The position numbers were made by a program, and so were the translations under genes. Of a DNA stretch of 64,000 bases, positions 32,697 through 45,663 are shown piece after piece. Each line of letters starts with the position of its first letter. Position 1 is the first letter of the stretch. Source of the DNA: Glebionis coronaria (taxonomy: Eukaryota > Streptophyta > Magnoliopsida > Asterales > Asteraceae). Below the pieces are notes generated by a model. It saw nothing but the letters and a program-made list of their open reading frames with translations. It was not told where the DNA came from and made no database searches. The stretch covers positions 499,803,627 to 499,867,626 of the forward strand of contig CM046881.1 in the NCBI GenBank assembly GCA_025667525.1. Direction: 5' to 3'.

Positions 32697-33476
32697 ACCG
32701 TATAATCGTTTTCCTTTGGAGAGATTATCATTGATAATTATCGTGTTAGGATTGAGATCGAATCTTGTTAGGATCTAAATCTTAGAGCATCTGTAAGCAA
32801 GAGTTGAAATGAAGACATCCGACATACACACATTGTGAGTTAGACATGTCTTTTAGGTTTAAGGTTTCCTATGATGGCGAACCTATTCTTGCAAAATACC
32901 CGACCCGTAAGATCTGAAATGATTGTTGAAATTAGGATTTGATTATTAACTGCCGGTAGTGGGCAAGAGGTTATGTGAATATGAAATGTAGATCTTGAAG
33001 TGCCAAATGGGTAGCGAAGTTATGCCACAAAATTTTAAACTAGGAAAAAAAAATGAATTCAGGATCTGACAAATCATGGGATATAAGTCCCCGTTGTTTG
33101 GGACCATTGAGATGATGTGAAAGATTGGTTTGAAAGGCATATAAGCTGGATCTACCCTAGGACTTCAAAGACTGCGTGAATTATGTCTCGTATATCGAAC
33201 TTGATAGAATATCTATCAAGCGAGAATCTGATTATTCTTAGTAGAGCTTAGATCGGCGAAAAGTTGCATTCATCAAAAACCCGTGAACATCATGGATAGA
33301 GAAAGTAAGTCAACATTAAGCCTGATCTTATTCCCGTAGTTATGTTTGATGAAACTCGCGTATTGTAACGAATTGCACTTGTGAGAAAAGACCGAGTGTG
33401 GAGGAAATACCCACATGGCTTTAACTCTATAAGAAGCGAGTAGTAAGGTAAGATGATCTTTGAGGACAAAGATCCT
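32697..33476 (+). other. C interior, end of integrase relic and 3' region
   Basis: Starts with the continuation of the integrase relic (about 32697-32760), then chromovirus-type C-terminal text too decayed to assign. It ends at the polypurine tract. Confidence 0.5.
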
Positions 33477-33490
33477 GTTTAGGGGTAAAT
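33477..33490 (+). other. C polypurine tract
   Basis: TTTAGGGGTAAAT lies just before the 3' LTR. Confidence 0.7.
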
Positions 33491-33492
33491 GC

Positions 33493-36400
33493 TGTGACAA
33501 TCCGTCAATTTATGGTTGATATTTTATTCTTGAATATTATTTAAAAACATTATTTTAATATTACAATATGAACTCACATATTATTGGGAAGAAATTTGGA
33601 TTTACGTCTTGGAGTAGCATCGACTACGTCTAAACCGGAGGATTCAACGTTACGTGCTTACGTTTACATACACCGTCTTTGGTGACAGTCCGACATTTCA
33701 GAAAATAAATTTATCCATGAATATTATTTTGGAGTTTTAAATTTGTGTTGGTTCATAAACTCACAAATTTACGAGAAAAGACTAGGACTTACGATTTTAT
33801 TTTAACGTCCTTTACGACTAAACCGGAAACCTTAGGATTACGTATTTACGTTTTCGAACTCCGTTTTTTATGAGACAATTTTTATTGGATTCGTTTTGTG
33901 ACGTTGATTCATAATTTATAAAAACGTTTTTCGTAAAACGACCCGAGGGCACGCAAATCGAGGAAACTAGAATCGAGGAGTACCCGTAAATAAATGGGAT
34001 GAGACAAGTGGGACACTTGTCCCACCCCACTCCCAAAACCGGCCTTAAGTAGCTAACACCACTTAGGTGTCAAATTGTTAACTTACAACTTACACATGTA
34101 AGCTAAAGCTTACATTGTAAGCAACTTATATCAAAACCACAAACACAAACCATGGTTTTCATTTGCAACATGCAAACAACCATCAAAACTCTCTCTACTC
34201 TCTCTTTGCCGTCCCAAATACTCCACAAAAACACCATCATTGATCAAAATTTAACCATAAACATGTGTTATAATTAACATATGTTAATCTCCATTCAAAA
34301 AGATGAAGAATGGTGCAACTTATAACATCCAAGGAGGAGTTTTCATGGAGTAGGAGGGCTGATTTTCCACAAGGAGTTCATGGAGCATGGTGGTCTTGAA
34401 GATGGTCTTGATGCATCCTAAGTTTCTCCATCCAAAACCATGTCAAACTCATAACCTACATCAAGTTGGTGGTATAAAGATTGTCCTCCTCATCTTCATG
34501 TTATTTTGATTATGTAAACATGTATTTTATTTCCTATTGTATATATTTATGATGATTATATGATGATAAAAATGTTATGTGGGGATTTGTTGTTGATAAA
34601 CATGATTAAAAAGGTGAAAAACCATATGAAACAAGGTTAAAATCTTGATTAATTTACATGGCTGTATAAAACAGTAAGTAAACAGGTCATGGACTGATAA
34701 AATGATGAAGTAGAATCGATTTACAGTAAGCTATGGGTCTTGTACACATGTGAGAGTTGGCCATGCAATGGAATCAAAATAATGAGTGAGATATGATCAA
34801 AACAAGTTTAGGGTATAAATCTGAAGTTACTGTTTTGGACGATTTTTAGAAAATACTTAAAGGATGATTCAACAGTAGCTATACAAGAGCTAAATGTAGC
34901 ACATATCATGTAGTTTATGTGATAAAAATTTGAGCTTCTATCTCCATGTAGAACTCAAGATATGGCATTTTTGGTGAAGATGAAGTTAAAAATCAGATTT
35001 TTGGAAATTAAAGAATAATACTATTATATAAGCACTCACATTTTAATATATAAAATGTAAAATAAAAACCCACTAACTTATAAAACTTATTTATATAAAT
35101 ATATAAAAGGTGTAATAAGTGTATAAATGATAAAAATGGAAACTTGTTAAGTTTTATAAGTTATAAAACTATAAACATGATTTTTACTACTTTTTCGGCT
35201 ATTGCCGTAAAATTAACGTTTTTGTTAAATAAAACTTAGATGGTTGGACCCGTCTAATGAAAACTTTATAAAACTTATATACTGATATATAGACATGTAT
35301 AACAAGTAAAAACCGATAAAACACGAACTTTAGGACATACGGACATTAACGAGCTAAGTAAACATATTGGACTAATACTTGGGTTAATAATTGGACTACA
35401 TAAGATAAACACCCATAAAAAGAACTTATTGGGCTTAACCCATTTGGGCCCAACTTGAAAGTGTATGTACTGATAATATAAGTACAAAAAGGATTAATAC
35501 AAGTTAAGAACTTATAATAGGCTTATTGGACCTAAAACACGTAAATAGGTAAAACGAGAAAACTAGTATAAAAGTTATCAACACATAACTCTAAAATGAG
35601 TAAACGAGAATATGTAAACCCACTTGATCATCATATATATATAATCATCATATGTATACATAATTGATATTTTTATAAAGTCATTGGACAAACGTCTAAG
35701 ACCGATTATTATTTGTCTAGGTTTCCGTGATTGAAGCACATACCGTACGTCCGAATTGCCGATCACCCGCCTTCCCATATCAACGTGAGTTCATAGCCTC
35801 GCACTATTTTAAATGTTTTATAAACCCGCGAGGGAGATAACATGTTAGTTTTTATAAAAGTTTGGACACCATTTGTCCCGATTGTTTGTATATTGATTTT
35901 GGACCCGAATGATTGAATGACCCGATTGTATGACCCGATAAATGATTAATGGACCCGATAGATGAAATTAAATGGATTATTAAAGTTAGGTTATGTCACT
36001 AAAAGTCCCATTAGCATGAATTGTGAACTACCGGGAGTTGGTAGACGCTTATGCATTTAATAGTACTATTTGGGGACGATCACCCCAGTTCGCGCCTTGA
36101 CGGTTGATCCCCGTCGTGCCACATTGATTGGTAAGCGAATTAATGTATGAGAAGATTTCAATAGCGTGACCTTTGTGACGACACGCTACTTTAGATGGGC
36201 AAAATTGGTATCGGGTTAGCTACCCGTTTTGGTTTTAGTAAGGTAACAATGTCATGCGGCTTATAATAATCCAATCACCAAAATATTACTGGACGCTCCG
36301 AATTACGATGTATTGCCTGACTAGCAATACTGGGTCATACTATTGATATTATGTTGGTATTTTGGTTTTCATAACCATATTCATATAACGGTTTTTATTT

Positions 36401-36972
36401 GATTTTATACAACGTCATAAGACGTATTGTATGATGTTTTTACGACATTGGCTCGTATATTGATTTTAAGACACATGCCTATATTATGATTTTCGATAAG
36501 GATTTGTATAAAATGATTTTGGCTATTTTATGGCCTATTACAAAGATTTGTATAAAATGATTTTGGATGTTTTACGGCCTATTACAATGATTTGTACGTA
36601 TTGATTTTTGGTACTAATTTCATACCAAAGTTATATTGATGGAATTTATTAAACTCTATGAATGCACTCGGCGTTATCGCTGACCTTTTCTTTTAACATG
36701 TTTTATCTCAGGTACTTGAAGGTAATTCTTGGGAAGACAACAAGAATTCATGGCCCGCACTTAAACAATATTTTCCATTCAAACACTTTGTAAAACTTTG
36801 TATGAAATGTAATGACTTGGGACCAATATAACATTGATATTTATGAAAGGAAATGATTTATTATTAAACGACGCGATTTTTATGTGTTGTCTATGATGTG
36901 AGTAATGTGCTATCCCGTAACACCAACGAGTCTTCCGCTGTATTGAGTTGTATAAAATTTGGGGGTGTTACA
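33493..36972 (+). repeat. C 3' LTR, 3480 bp
   Basis: About 99% identical to 12409-15854. Contains a 44-bp tandem duplication (36501-36544 and 36545-36588) absent from the 5' copy, and lacks 11 bp near 35815. The hairpin is at 34008-34025. Confidence 0.9.
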
Positions 36973-36977
36973 TTTTC
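36973..36977. repeat. Target-site duplication TTTTC, right of C
   Basis: Matches 12404-12408. The pol leader of A resumes here. Confidence 0.9.
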
Positions 36978-39900
36978 TTTATGTGCAGGGCATTCAAAAA
37001 CAGGTCAATGATTATAGATATTGGGACAATGGATGCTCAAGGCACATGACAGGGAAGGAAGATTATTTAACTAACTTCACTCCCATCAAGGATGGTGATA
37101 AGGTTTACTTTGGAGGCGGATATGGTACTATCACAGGCAAAGGAACACTTCTCACCAAGAACTTGTGTTTTGAAAACATATTTTTGGTAAAGGAACTTGA
37201 TTACAATCTTTTCAGTGTATCACAAGTCTGTGATAACAAAAATAAAGTTCTGTTTATTGATACTGAATGTTTGGTGTTAAGCAAGGATTATAAGATCCCT
37301 GATGAGAAATATATTGACTACAGAACACCTAGACATAAAGACATATATAATGTGAATCTGAAAGGGATTAGGATGAATAAGAATATGTCATGTTTTTATG
37401 CTAAACCTTCAGTAGATGAGAGTAATCTATGGCACAAGAGACTAGGGCACATAAACTTTAAAAATATAAACAGGCTTGTGAGACATGGTTTGGTTGATGG
37501 CTTTCCTGAAAAAGCTTTCCACAATGACCACTCTTGTGTTGCATGTCTTAAAGGCAAGCAACACAAGGTCTCATTCAAGTCCAAACAGGTGCACTCTAGT
37601 ACTAAACCTCTTCACTTGCTTCATATGGACCTCTTTGGTCCAACCAATATAGAGAGTTTGAATGGTAAATCATACTGCTTTGTCATCACAGATGACTTTT
37701 CTAGGTTTACTTGGACTTTCTTTTTAGCTATGAAGAGTGATACAGCTGACACTTTAATTGATTTTATCACTCAAATTGAGAAGAAGACTGGTAATGAAGT
37801 TAAAATGCTTAGGAGTGATAATGGTGGTGAATATAGGAATAAAGTGTCAGATGATTTTTGTGCCAAGAAAGGAATTACTAGGCAATTTAGTGTTGCCAGA
37901 ACCCCTCAGCAAAATGGGGTTGCAGAATGAAAGAATAGAACCCTAATTGAAGCAGCCAGAATCATGATGGCTGATGCTCATTTCCCTATAGCATTTTGGG
38001 CTGAGGCTGTTAATACAGCTTGCTATGTTCAAAATAGAGCATTGGTCAACAAGATACAGAACAAAACACCTTATGAGTTACTTTGGGGAAGAAAACCCAA
38101 TATTGGTTTTCTCAGACCTTTTGGTTGTCATGTAGTTGTTTTAGATACTAGTGATGCCTTAGGTAAATTTAGTGCAAAAGGTGATGAAGGTTATTTCATG
38201 GGGTATTCAGTGCAGAGCAAGGCTTATAGGGTTTATCTTAAAAAGGAAAAACGTATACTTGAAAGAGTACATGTTAGGTTTTTAGAGAGTAAACCTAGTG
38301 ACCCTGAAAGTGGTCCAAATTGGTTGTTTGACTTGGAACCTTTATCTAGGACTTTAAATTATATGCATGTCACTAATCCAGACATTGTGAAGGTAACTTT
38401 AAATGTTGTGGAAGAACAAGTTGTTGATGTTTTAGGTACATAGGTTCATGAAAAGGTTGGATCACAAGCAGAAAAGTATCTCCTATGCTAGAGTATGTCA
38501 CAATTCCCATATGGACAGATGCTTTTGCTGATGCTGCTGCTACTGGAAAAGATAATGGTGGTCCCCAAGTACCACCAGATAACAACATGCATGGTCCTTC
38601 AGGCGCTGACAAAGGTAAATCTAGCGCTGACAGGACAAATTCAGACGTTGGTGGCTCAAACGTTGACAACAACTTTTCAAGCGTTGTTAGCCCAAACGCT
38701 GACAATCAAGGTTCAAACGTTGACAACACTTTTGCGCATCTTTTTTCTTCTACATGTGAACAGGGTGAACCTTCTAATTTATATGAAGAGGTTCATCCTC
38801 ATGTTGATGAAAGAGAGTCTGAAGAAGAAGATATTGGCAACTTGGAGGATGAGATTGAGGACAACAGACTTTTTGAAGGAGGAGTTCTCACTTCTACTAT
38901 GAAGAATCACCCCACTTCTCAAATCATTGGTGATATTATGACTCCTGTTCAGACTAGAAGATCTCATCAAGGTCTTGGTGGTTTTATTGCCAATATTCAC
39001 AAGAAGGTTGATACCCCTCTTGTGCAAGCATGTTTGTTTGCCTGTTTTTTGTCACAACAGGAACCCAAGAAGATATTTGATGCTCTTAAAGAACCAAGTT
39101 GGGTGGAAGCAATGCAGGATGAGCTTCACCATTTTGCAATTCAGGATGTTTGGGAGCTGGTTGATTATCCCAGATATGTCAGACATATAGGGACAAGATG
39201 GGTTCTAAGAAACAAAAGAGATGTAAGAGGTATTGTGGTCAGAAACAAGGCAAGATTAGTGGCTCAGGGATATACACAAGAGGAGGGGATAGACTATGAG
39301 GAGGTCTTTGCACCAGTTGCAAGGATTGAATCTATAAGGATCTTTCTAGCCTATGCATCCTGCATGGGCTTCACTGTCTATCAAATGGATGTCAAGAGTG
39401 CCTTCCTCTATGGAACAATTATTGAGGAGGTGTATGTCATGCAGCCTCCTGGTTTTGAGGATCCATAGAATCCAGACATGGTGTATAGAGTCATGAAGGC
39501 TATGTATGGACTTCATCAAGCCCCAAGAGCATGGTATGGTATTTTTCTACTTATTTGGTGGACAATAGATTCAAGAGGGGCACCATAGATCAGACATTGT
39601 TTACAAAGAAGAAGGGTAAGGATGTTCTACTTGTTCAGGTCTATGTTGATGATATCATTTTTGGGTCTACTGATAAAAAGATGAGTGAGGATTTCTCCAA
39701 GCTTATGATAGACAAATTCAAGATGAGTGCTATGGGGAGATGAACTTCTTCCTTGGGTTACAAGTTCAGCAGAAAGAAGATGGTATCTTCATCTCCCAGG
39801 ATAAATATGTGGCAGAGATCTTGAAGAAGTTTGGCTTTTCTCCACATGTAAAGAGGGCTACTACTCCTATGGATAGAGAACACCCTTGGGGAAAGATTGG

Positions 39901-40587
39901 AGATGGTAAAGATGTTTATGTCAGGCACTATAGATTAATGATTGGTTCATTGATGTATCTCACAGCCTCTATACCTGACATCATATTTGCTGTGTGTACT
40001 TGTGCACGCCATCAAGTGACTCTCAAAGAATGTCACCTTTATGCTGTTAAGAGAATCTTTAGGTACCTAAGATGTTATCCTAGTCTTGGCTTGTGGTACC
40101 CAAAGGATTCACCATTGGGGCTGATTGCATATTCAGACAGTGACTATGGAGGTGATAAGTTTGATAGAAAATCCACAACTGGTGATGTCAGTTTCTTGGG
40201 AGCAGGTTGATATCTTGGCAATGCAAGAAACAAACAGTGGTGGCTAACTCTACAAATGAAGCTGAGTATGTCGCTGCATCTGTTTGTTGTGGACAAGTTT
40301 TGTGGATTCAGAACCAGCTGTTAGATTATGGGTATAATTTCATGCATACCAAGATATTTGTTGACAATAACAGCACATTATGCATTATTAAGAATCCTGT
40401 ACATCATTCTAAAACTAAACACATAGAAATTAGACACCATTTTATAAGAGATTGTTTTGAAAAAGGTTTAATACAACCAGATAGGGTTGACACAGAAGAA
40501 AATGTGTCAGATTTACTAACTAAACCTTTTGATGCTGGAAGGTTTCAATACTTGGTAACAAGTATTGGAATGATCAATCTCACATAA
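36978..40587 (+). pseudogene. pol: A pol, broken
   Basis: Same domain order as D pol. The protease triplet is DNG instead of DSG (near 37025), so it is inactive. The integrase zinc site and the core Asp residues are present. A TGA follows the catalytic Glu of VAE (37928), a TAG sits near 38441 where D has CAG, and another near 39466. Frames change near 38450, 39470-39540, 39740 and 40200. The YVDD box of RT is intact (near 39640). RNase H ends with MINLT and TAA at 40585. The IN-RT linker carries GADK/SADR repeats at 38600-38730, as in D. Confidence 0.93.
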
Positions 40588-41837
40588 TATGTGTTTTGGA
40601 GTCTTTTTGTAAAAGTATGTACAGGATAATGCATTGTTATTGGTCTTATTGAGGATTTAGATTTTCCACTATATTTTTCTAACACTGAGAAAGGTTACTT
40701 TAACATTGATAAGTGTTATTGTGACGTTGTCAGCAATATATTTGTCTAACGCTGACAAATGTTTCTTTAACGCTGACAAGTGTTATCGGGGCGTTGTCAG
40801 CAACAATGTTAGTTTTGTGGTTTTCAATCTAAATGTGCAGGTGGTGTTAGCAGTATACCATTGGATACAGAGTTGCTTATGGATCATTGGGGAAGCAATT
40901 GGACATGTTTTATTTATGGATGATGGTTGGAATTTTCAATTCCTATCTTGACATAAATTTTTTTATGTTCATGCATATTTTTGGCAACCTTTGTTTCATA
41001 GTTTAAGGGGAGGTTTTGGGAACCTTTAGGAATTTTTGGGTATCCATATGATACTCTTATCACTATTCTAGATTGTGTCCACAGGTGAGTATGAGTTAGT
41101 TTTACTAAATCTTGAGGCACTGTAGCATGCAAAGTTAATATACTATGCATGCTGCCAAGACATTTTTGGCCTAGATTTGGTTGTTGTCTGTTGGGAGACT
41201 TGGGATTCATTTTATCATGGGTTTTACCTGGGAGTAACAAAGAGTTTTATAAGGTAACTTAGTTGTTAAGAGTTTTGGTTAGAAAGGGACACTAGAGGAC
41301 TGTTATGTCTATCTTGCATAAGCAAGTGTGCATAACTGGAGAGTGCTTGCCGCCCTATAATAATTATCAACTTTTTGGTTATCTTCTCTAGGATAAATTA
41401 CTTTGTTAAGGTCATTTTTCTTTTTTTTATAAATTTTTATTTTTGGACACAAGTATTTTTCCAAGCGTTGTTGTGACCAATTTAGACGTTGACATGGCTT
41501 TGGCAAACATTGACAAGAATATACCGTTGGGCGTTGATAGGTTATTTTTGACCGTTGACACTCAATGGGACCTACCCAGTTTTTACTTTTTGACATATTT
41601 TTAGGCCGTAATTTTGGGAGCAGATAACTCTCATTTAATGCATGAGATAAACATATTCTTTTTCAATATTTTCATGATTGCATTTTGAAAATACTTGCCT
41701 ATTTTTGGGCGAATCACATGCATTTTATTCTCCTATATATTTGGCTTCTATTTTAAATAGGGTACCTATTATTCTTGTCTAACACAATTTTCCCTTATAA
41801 ACTTCATCTTTATCAATCATTCAAATAGCTTTTAACA
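40588..41837 (+). other. A inter-ORF region
   Basis: Non-coding, colinear with 27768-29016 of D. CGTTGACA/CGCTGACA motifs at about 40680-40800 and 41460-41570, internal polypurine tract AAGGGGAGG at 41005-41013, TATA-like TATATATT at 41734. Many motif copies have T in place of C, in line with greater age. Confidence 0.8.
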
Positions 41838-44800
41838 ATGGCACCAAAATTCAAACCAAGTGATTTGGAATTAGGATTCAGAAGTCAACACAACATGATC
41901 GCGTATCTTGAAGCTGATAATAATCTGTTTCCCCAATACACACAAATGGTGGCGTATTTGAACGCATCCCCTTTTAGGTATGCTCTTTCTCATGCTCCAC
42001 TCATTCCTGTCACACATATTAAATAGTTTTGGAACAATGTCAGTTCCTCAATAGTTAATAGAGTGACTACATTATCTTCTATTGTTCATGGGCGCACATG
42101 GGTGGTTACTGAAGCTTTGGTTCGCCAAGCTTTGCATCTTGATGATGCAGATGGTATAACCACCCTCCCCATTAGTAAAATAGAACAAGGACTACGGGCT
42201 TTGGGTTATCCTTTTCTTGCTGAAGGAACTTTAAATAAATATCATAAACAGGAGTTTCCCCCAGCCTGGAAGTACCTAATACATGTCCTCTTACAATGTT
42301 TGAGTCCCAAGTGTACTTCACACAATGAGATCAATAGATCTATTGCAAGTGCTATTGTGTGCATTGCTACTGGGCAAAAGTTTAATTATTCCAAAATGAT
42401 TTTTGAGGACATGTGTAAAAATAAAGGGAACAAAATGACTTTAGCTTATCCCAGATTTTTACAAATGGTTTTTGATGTCCAAGGTTACTGCACAAGGGAT
42501 CATGATGATTTTTATGAGATCCCTGTGCAAAAGAAATCAATTTTTATGAAGATGAACTCACCCCCACATCGTGACCTACCCCTAACCCCAGCTATGATTG
42601 CTGTCATTGAAGCAGCACAAACCCAACCAGACCCACAACCCCAAATTGACCCAATACCTGAACCTTTACCTTCAACACAACATATGCAAATTGACCAAGA
42701 ACCCTTCGACGCTGACACATTAAATGTTGGCGTTGATGTACCTATTTCAAACGTTGACACAAATCCTTCACAGACCCAAACACCCCTTAACCAACCCACA
42801 TCCACCCAAGCCACATCTTCTTCTCCCCCAACATAATATAGGTTACAAAAACGCCAAAGGACTACTGGAGTGTTCTCCTCTATTGGTCCTAGCCATGTAG
42901 CAGAGAGAACCACCATCACTAGTGTGTTTGGTGCTATGGATGAGGCTGGGACTATTGGTTCTGGCTTAGAAGCTGGCCATGACAGTCCTACCATAATTAA
43001 GACCTCATCCATGCCCAATGATTCTACCTTGGGAGGTCAAATACCCATTTTAGAAGAGGGCAGATTGGAACTAATAACTTTGATGGAATTGAAGGCAGTC
43101 TGCATGAGCTTGCAAAAAGAAAAATGCAGACTTGGTACAAGTTGTCAGCACACAAGGCCTTGAACTCAAGCAATTGAGGGAGAGGATTGTTATTTTGGAA
43201 ACATCTGAGTCAAGGAGAAGGCAGACAAGGGTCCTTTTATCTGAGGAGGATTCTTACAAAGGGGAGGAAGCTGCTACAAAGCCTGTTAATTTGAGTGATA
43301 AAGGCTCACATGAAGCTGCTACAGAACCATTTGTTGAGAGTGGAAAAGGTTCATATGATGAAGAATCTTTGGGTGTTGCTGAAGCCCTTACTGAGTTGAA
43401 GAAACAGACAGGTTTTGACACGTCTCTAGTTACTCCTACAAACTTAAACTTTTCATTTACAGCCATGTTGGAAGAAATTACAAGAGGCGCTGAGACAGGT
43501 AATTTGAGCGTTGACAAGCAGAATTTGAACGCTGACATGAGTATCTTGGGCGCTGACAAAGAAGAATTGGGCGTTGACAGACCTGCAAATGAGGTTGATG
43601 TATTCCAATCATCATTCTTCATCAAAGAGGTTTCTTCACAGGTATTGCCATCTACCTTACCAACAGTTGATCCATTAGATAAGGGTAAGGGTATTATGGT
43701 AGAAGAAGTTGTTCCAAAGAATGCAGCACAAACTGATTTTGATAGAAGGTTGGCTGCACAAATTGTGGAACAAGAAAGAAAGAAGGTGGGTGGATCACCT
43801 TTTGTTGCCACTTCAGAAGAGAAAGAAGGAAGTGATGAATCCAGTTCAGACTCAAGTGTTATGATCATAGAACAACCAGAAAGGCTTGAGTATGGTAATG
43901 AATTGGCAAAAGAGAAGTTGAATGAGCTGAAATTGCAGGTTGATTTTGATATGCCAGAGGTTGTTCAGATGTACCATGCTTGGGAAGATAGGTGTATGGA
44001 GAATCCACATTTGACCATTTCAGATCAGATATGGGGTTTGGAGATTCTTCTCAGAGTATAAAAGGATTGCAAGGTCATTCTGAAACACAAAGCAAGCAAT
44101 GTTCTCTCAAATTTGAAAAGGGATAGAAGGGAGTTGTACTACATGCTGCTCAGATGTCATGGAACAGGTTGGACTCATAAGAAATTGATTGGTTTGACAT
44201 TTGAAGAGTTGGAGTGTAGAGCTTATCCCATTTGGGTTAGAGTGCAGGAAGAAAACACTCTAAGACTTCTTTCTGATGAAAGAAAAGAAGAACTTGTAGA
44301 GGAAATGGAGCTTAAGAAGGCAATGTTTGTTCCCAGACCAGTGAAAAAGGGAGTTCCTCTTGAGTTTCCCAAAGATATGGATCCATTACATCCAAGTGAA
44401 GCTGTTATAAGAAAGAGCCTCAAGCTCTCACCATTAGAAGCTTCAGACATGGTACAAGTGTTACCACTTGATTCCAGAAACCCTATTATAAGCTATGAAG
44501 AAGATGAATGTGGGTTTTGGAAGATTGGCAAGTATGGAAAAGAGGTTCACACTTTTACCACCCTTATATATTTGTTTGCAAGTTTTGATAGAGAAGACAT
44601 TGTAGACCTATGGAGGTTGTTAGAGGCCAAGTATGAGACTGAAGCACCAACTTCAGACAATGGAATAAAACTATGGTCAACATTGAAGAGAATGTGTGGA
44701 CCAAGAGATGAAGATCCTGCTATTTGGAAGGATCTTGAAGATGATCTCAGTGGTCTTCAATGGAGATTGTATTCAGCTGCTGGTGTTTATTATTTGAGTT

Positions 44801-44979
44801 CTACAAAGTTTGCTGAGTATCTACTTGTAGATGGTCAATATTTCATGTCCAAGGAAGTCTTGGAGAAGATGAAGAACACACAGCTAGAAATTGATTATTC
44901 AAGTGACGTGGAAAAAGATTTGATCAGATTTATTTATTACCAATATGAGAAGGTTTGTAAGATTCCTCCTAGTTCTTAA
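41838..44979 (+). pseudogene. A third ORF, broken
   Basis: Homologous to D ORF3 along its whole length. Open pieces: 41838-42026, 42063-42836, 43132-44061 and 44113-44979. Three of the stops lie where D has Gln codons: TAG near 42025 (CAG in D), TAA near 42835 (CAA) and TAA near 44060 (CAA). A frame change lies at 43100-43140. The N-terminal and C-terminal domains are the best kept. The middle holds a coiled coil and A-D or V-D repeats at 43490-43580. No membrane segment is seen. Function unknown. Confidence 0.85.
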
Positions 44980-45018
44980 TGTTTATTCAGAAACTTGATT
45001 ACTAGAGTAGATATCAAG

Positions 45019-45031
45019 TTTAGGGGAGGAT
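45019..45031 (+). other. A polypurine tract
   Basis: TTTAGGGGAGGAT before the 3' LTR, identical to D. Confidence 0.9.
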
Positions 45032-45546
45032 TGTTGGGAATAAATTATAGCCAGACTACTTGAGCGCTGACAAGAGTAAAACAAGCGTTGACAGGAGTAA
45101 AACAAACACTGACAGATCAAGCGTTGACAAGACAAAGTCAAGCGTTGATACATTGAAGACAAGCACTGATGGAAGGATATGATCTACACGTTTATTATAT
45201 TCTAGATTACTTCTAGTAAAGATAGGAACAACAATGTATTTTCTATATTTATCTTTACCTAGAATAGTTGATACGTAGATTATTGTATAAGGCTTCTTAT
45301 GTCTATAAAAGAAGACCTTTAGGTTAATGTTCAATATAAGTTTTCCATACATTAAACCTTTTCATTGTAAGCAAGTTTGATATCATTAATCAAAGTGAAA
45401 GTTTGTTTAATTCTTGTGTGTTCTTGTTTAAGTGTTAATTCCGCATAACACTTAGATTGTCATATACATATACAAAGGTTTCTCTAAGTGTATTACTTGA
45501 TCTAATCTCGTATACATAAAGCTAAATCAATCTAAGTTTGGGATCT
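45032..45546 (+). repeat. A 3' LTR, last four bases missing
   Basis: Matches the reconstructed 5' LTR with about 14 differences. It ends at GGGATC; the expected AACA end is replaced by E sequence. TATA box at 45304-45311. Confidence 0.9.
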
Positions 45547-45663
45547 CACCGAAGGGATCTTCGATTTGAGCTGTCATGAAGAAGATATTCGATGTCAAAG
45601 TTCACTACAGTTTATGGTTTTCACATAAAATCATGATTTAGGGTTTATAAAACCCTAGATCTA

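Larger units (their letters stand above)
12409..36972 (+). mobile_element. C, large-LTR gypsy derivative (LARD-like), containing D
   Basis: TGTGACAATCC to GGGTGTTACA, with two LTRs of 3446 and 3480 bp, a primer site, a polypurine tract and a 5-bp TSD. Without D the interior is about 5.5 kb. That interior carries only fossil chromovirus (Tekay/Del-like) RT and integrase text, full of stops. The LTRs are nevertheless about 99% alike (roughly 30 substitutions counted), so C moved recently although it could not code for its own enzymes. This is the pattern of a large retrotransposon derivative mobilised in trans. Confidence 0.85.
5690..45546 (+). mobile_element. A, SIRE-like copia element, decayed, with nested insertions
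   Basis: Order: 5' LTR (5690-5842 and 9145-9509), Met primer site, gag, pol, inter-ORF region, third ORF, polypurine tract, 3' LTR (45032-45546). B sits in the 5' LTR and C sits between gag and pol. Without them A would be about 12 kb. The two LTRs differ at roughly 14 of 514 positions (about 2.7%). The 3' LTR stops four bases short of the expected end (GGGATC instead of GGGATCAACA), where E begins. All three genes are broken by stops and frameshifts. Family and gene order match D, which is far better preserved. Confidence 0.9.

Noticed and set aside
43254..43868. 204-codon minus-strand frame in A ORF3
   Set aside because: Shadow of the repeat-rich ORF3 middle; broken differently in D.
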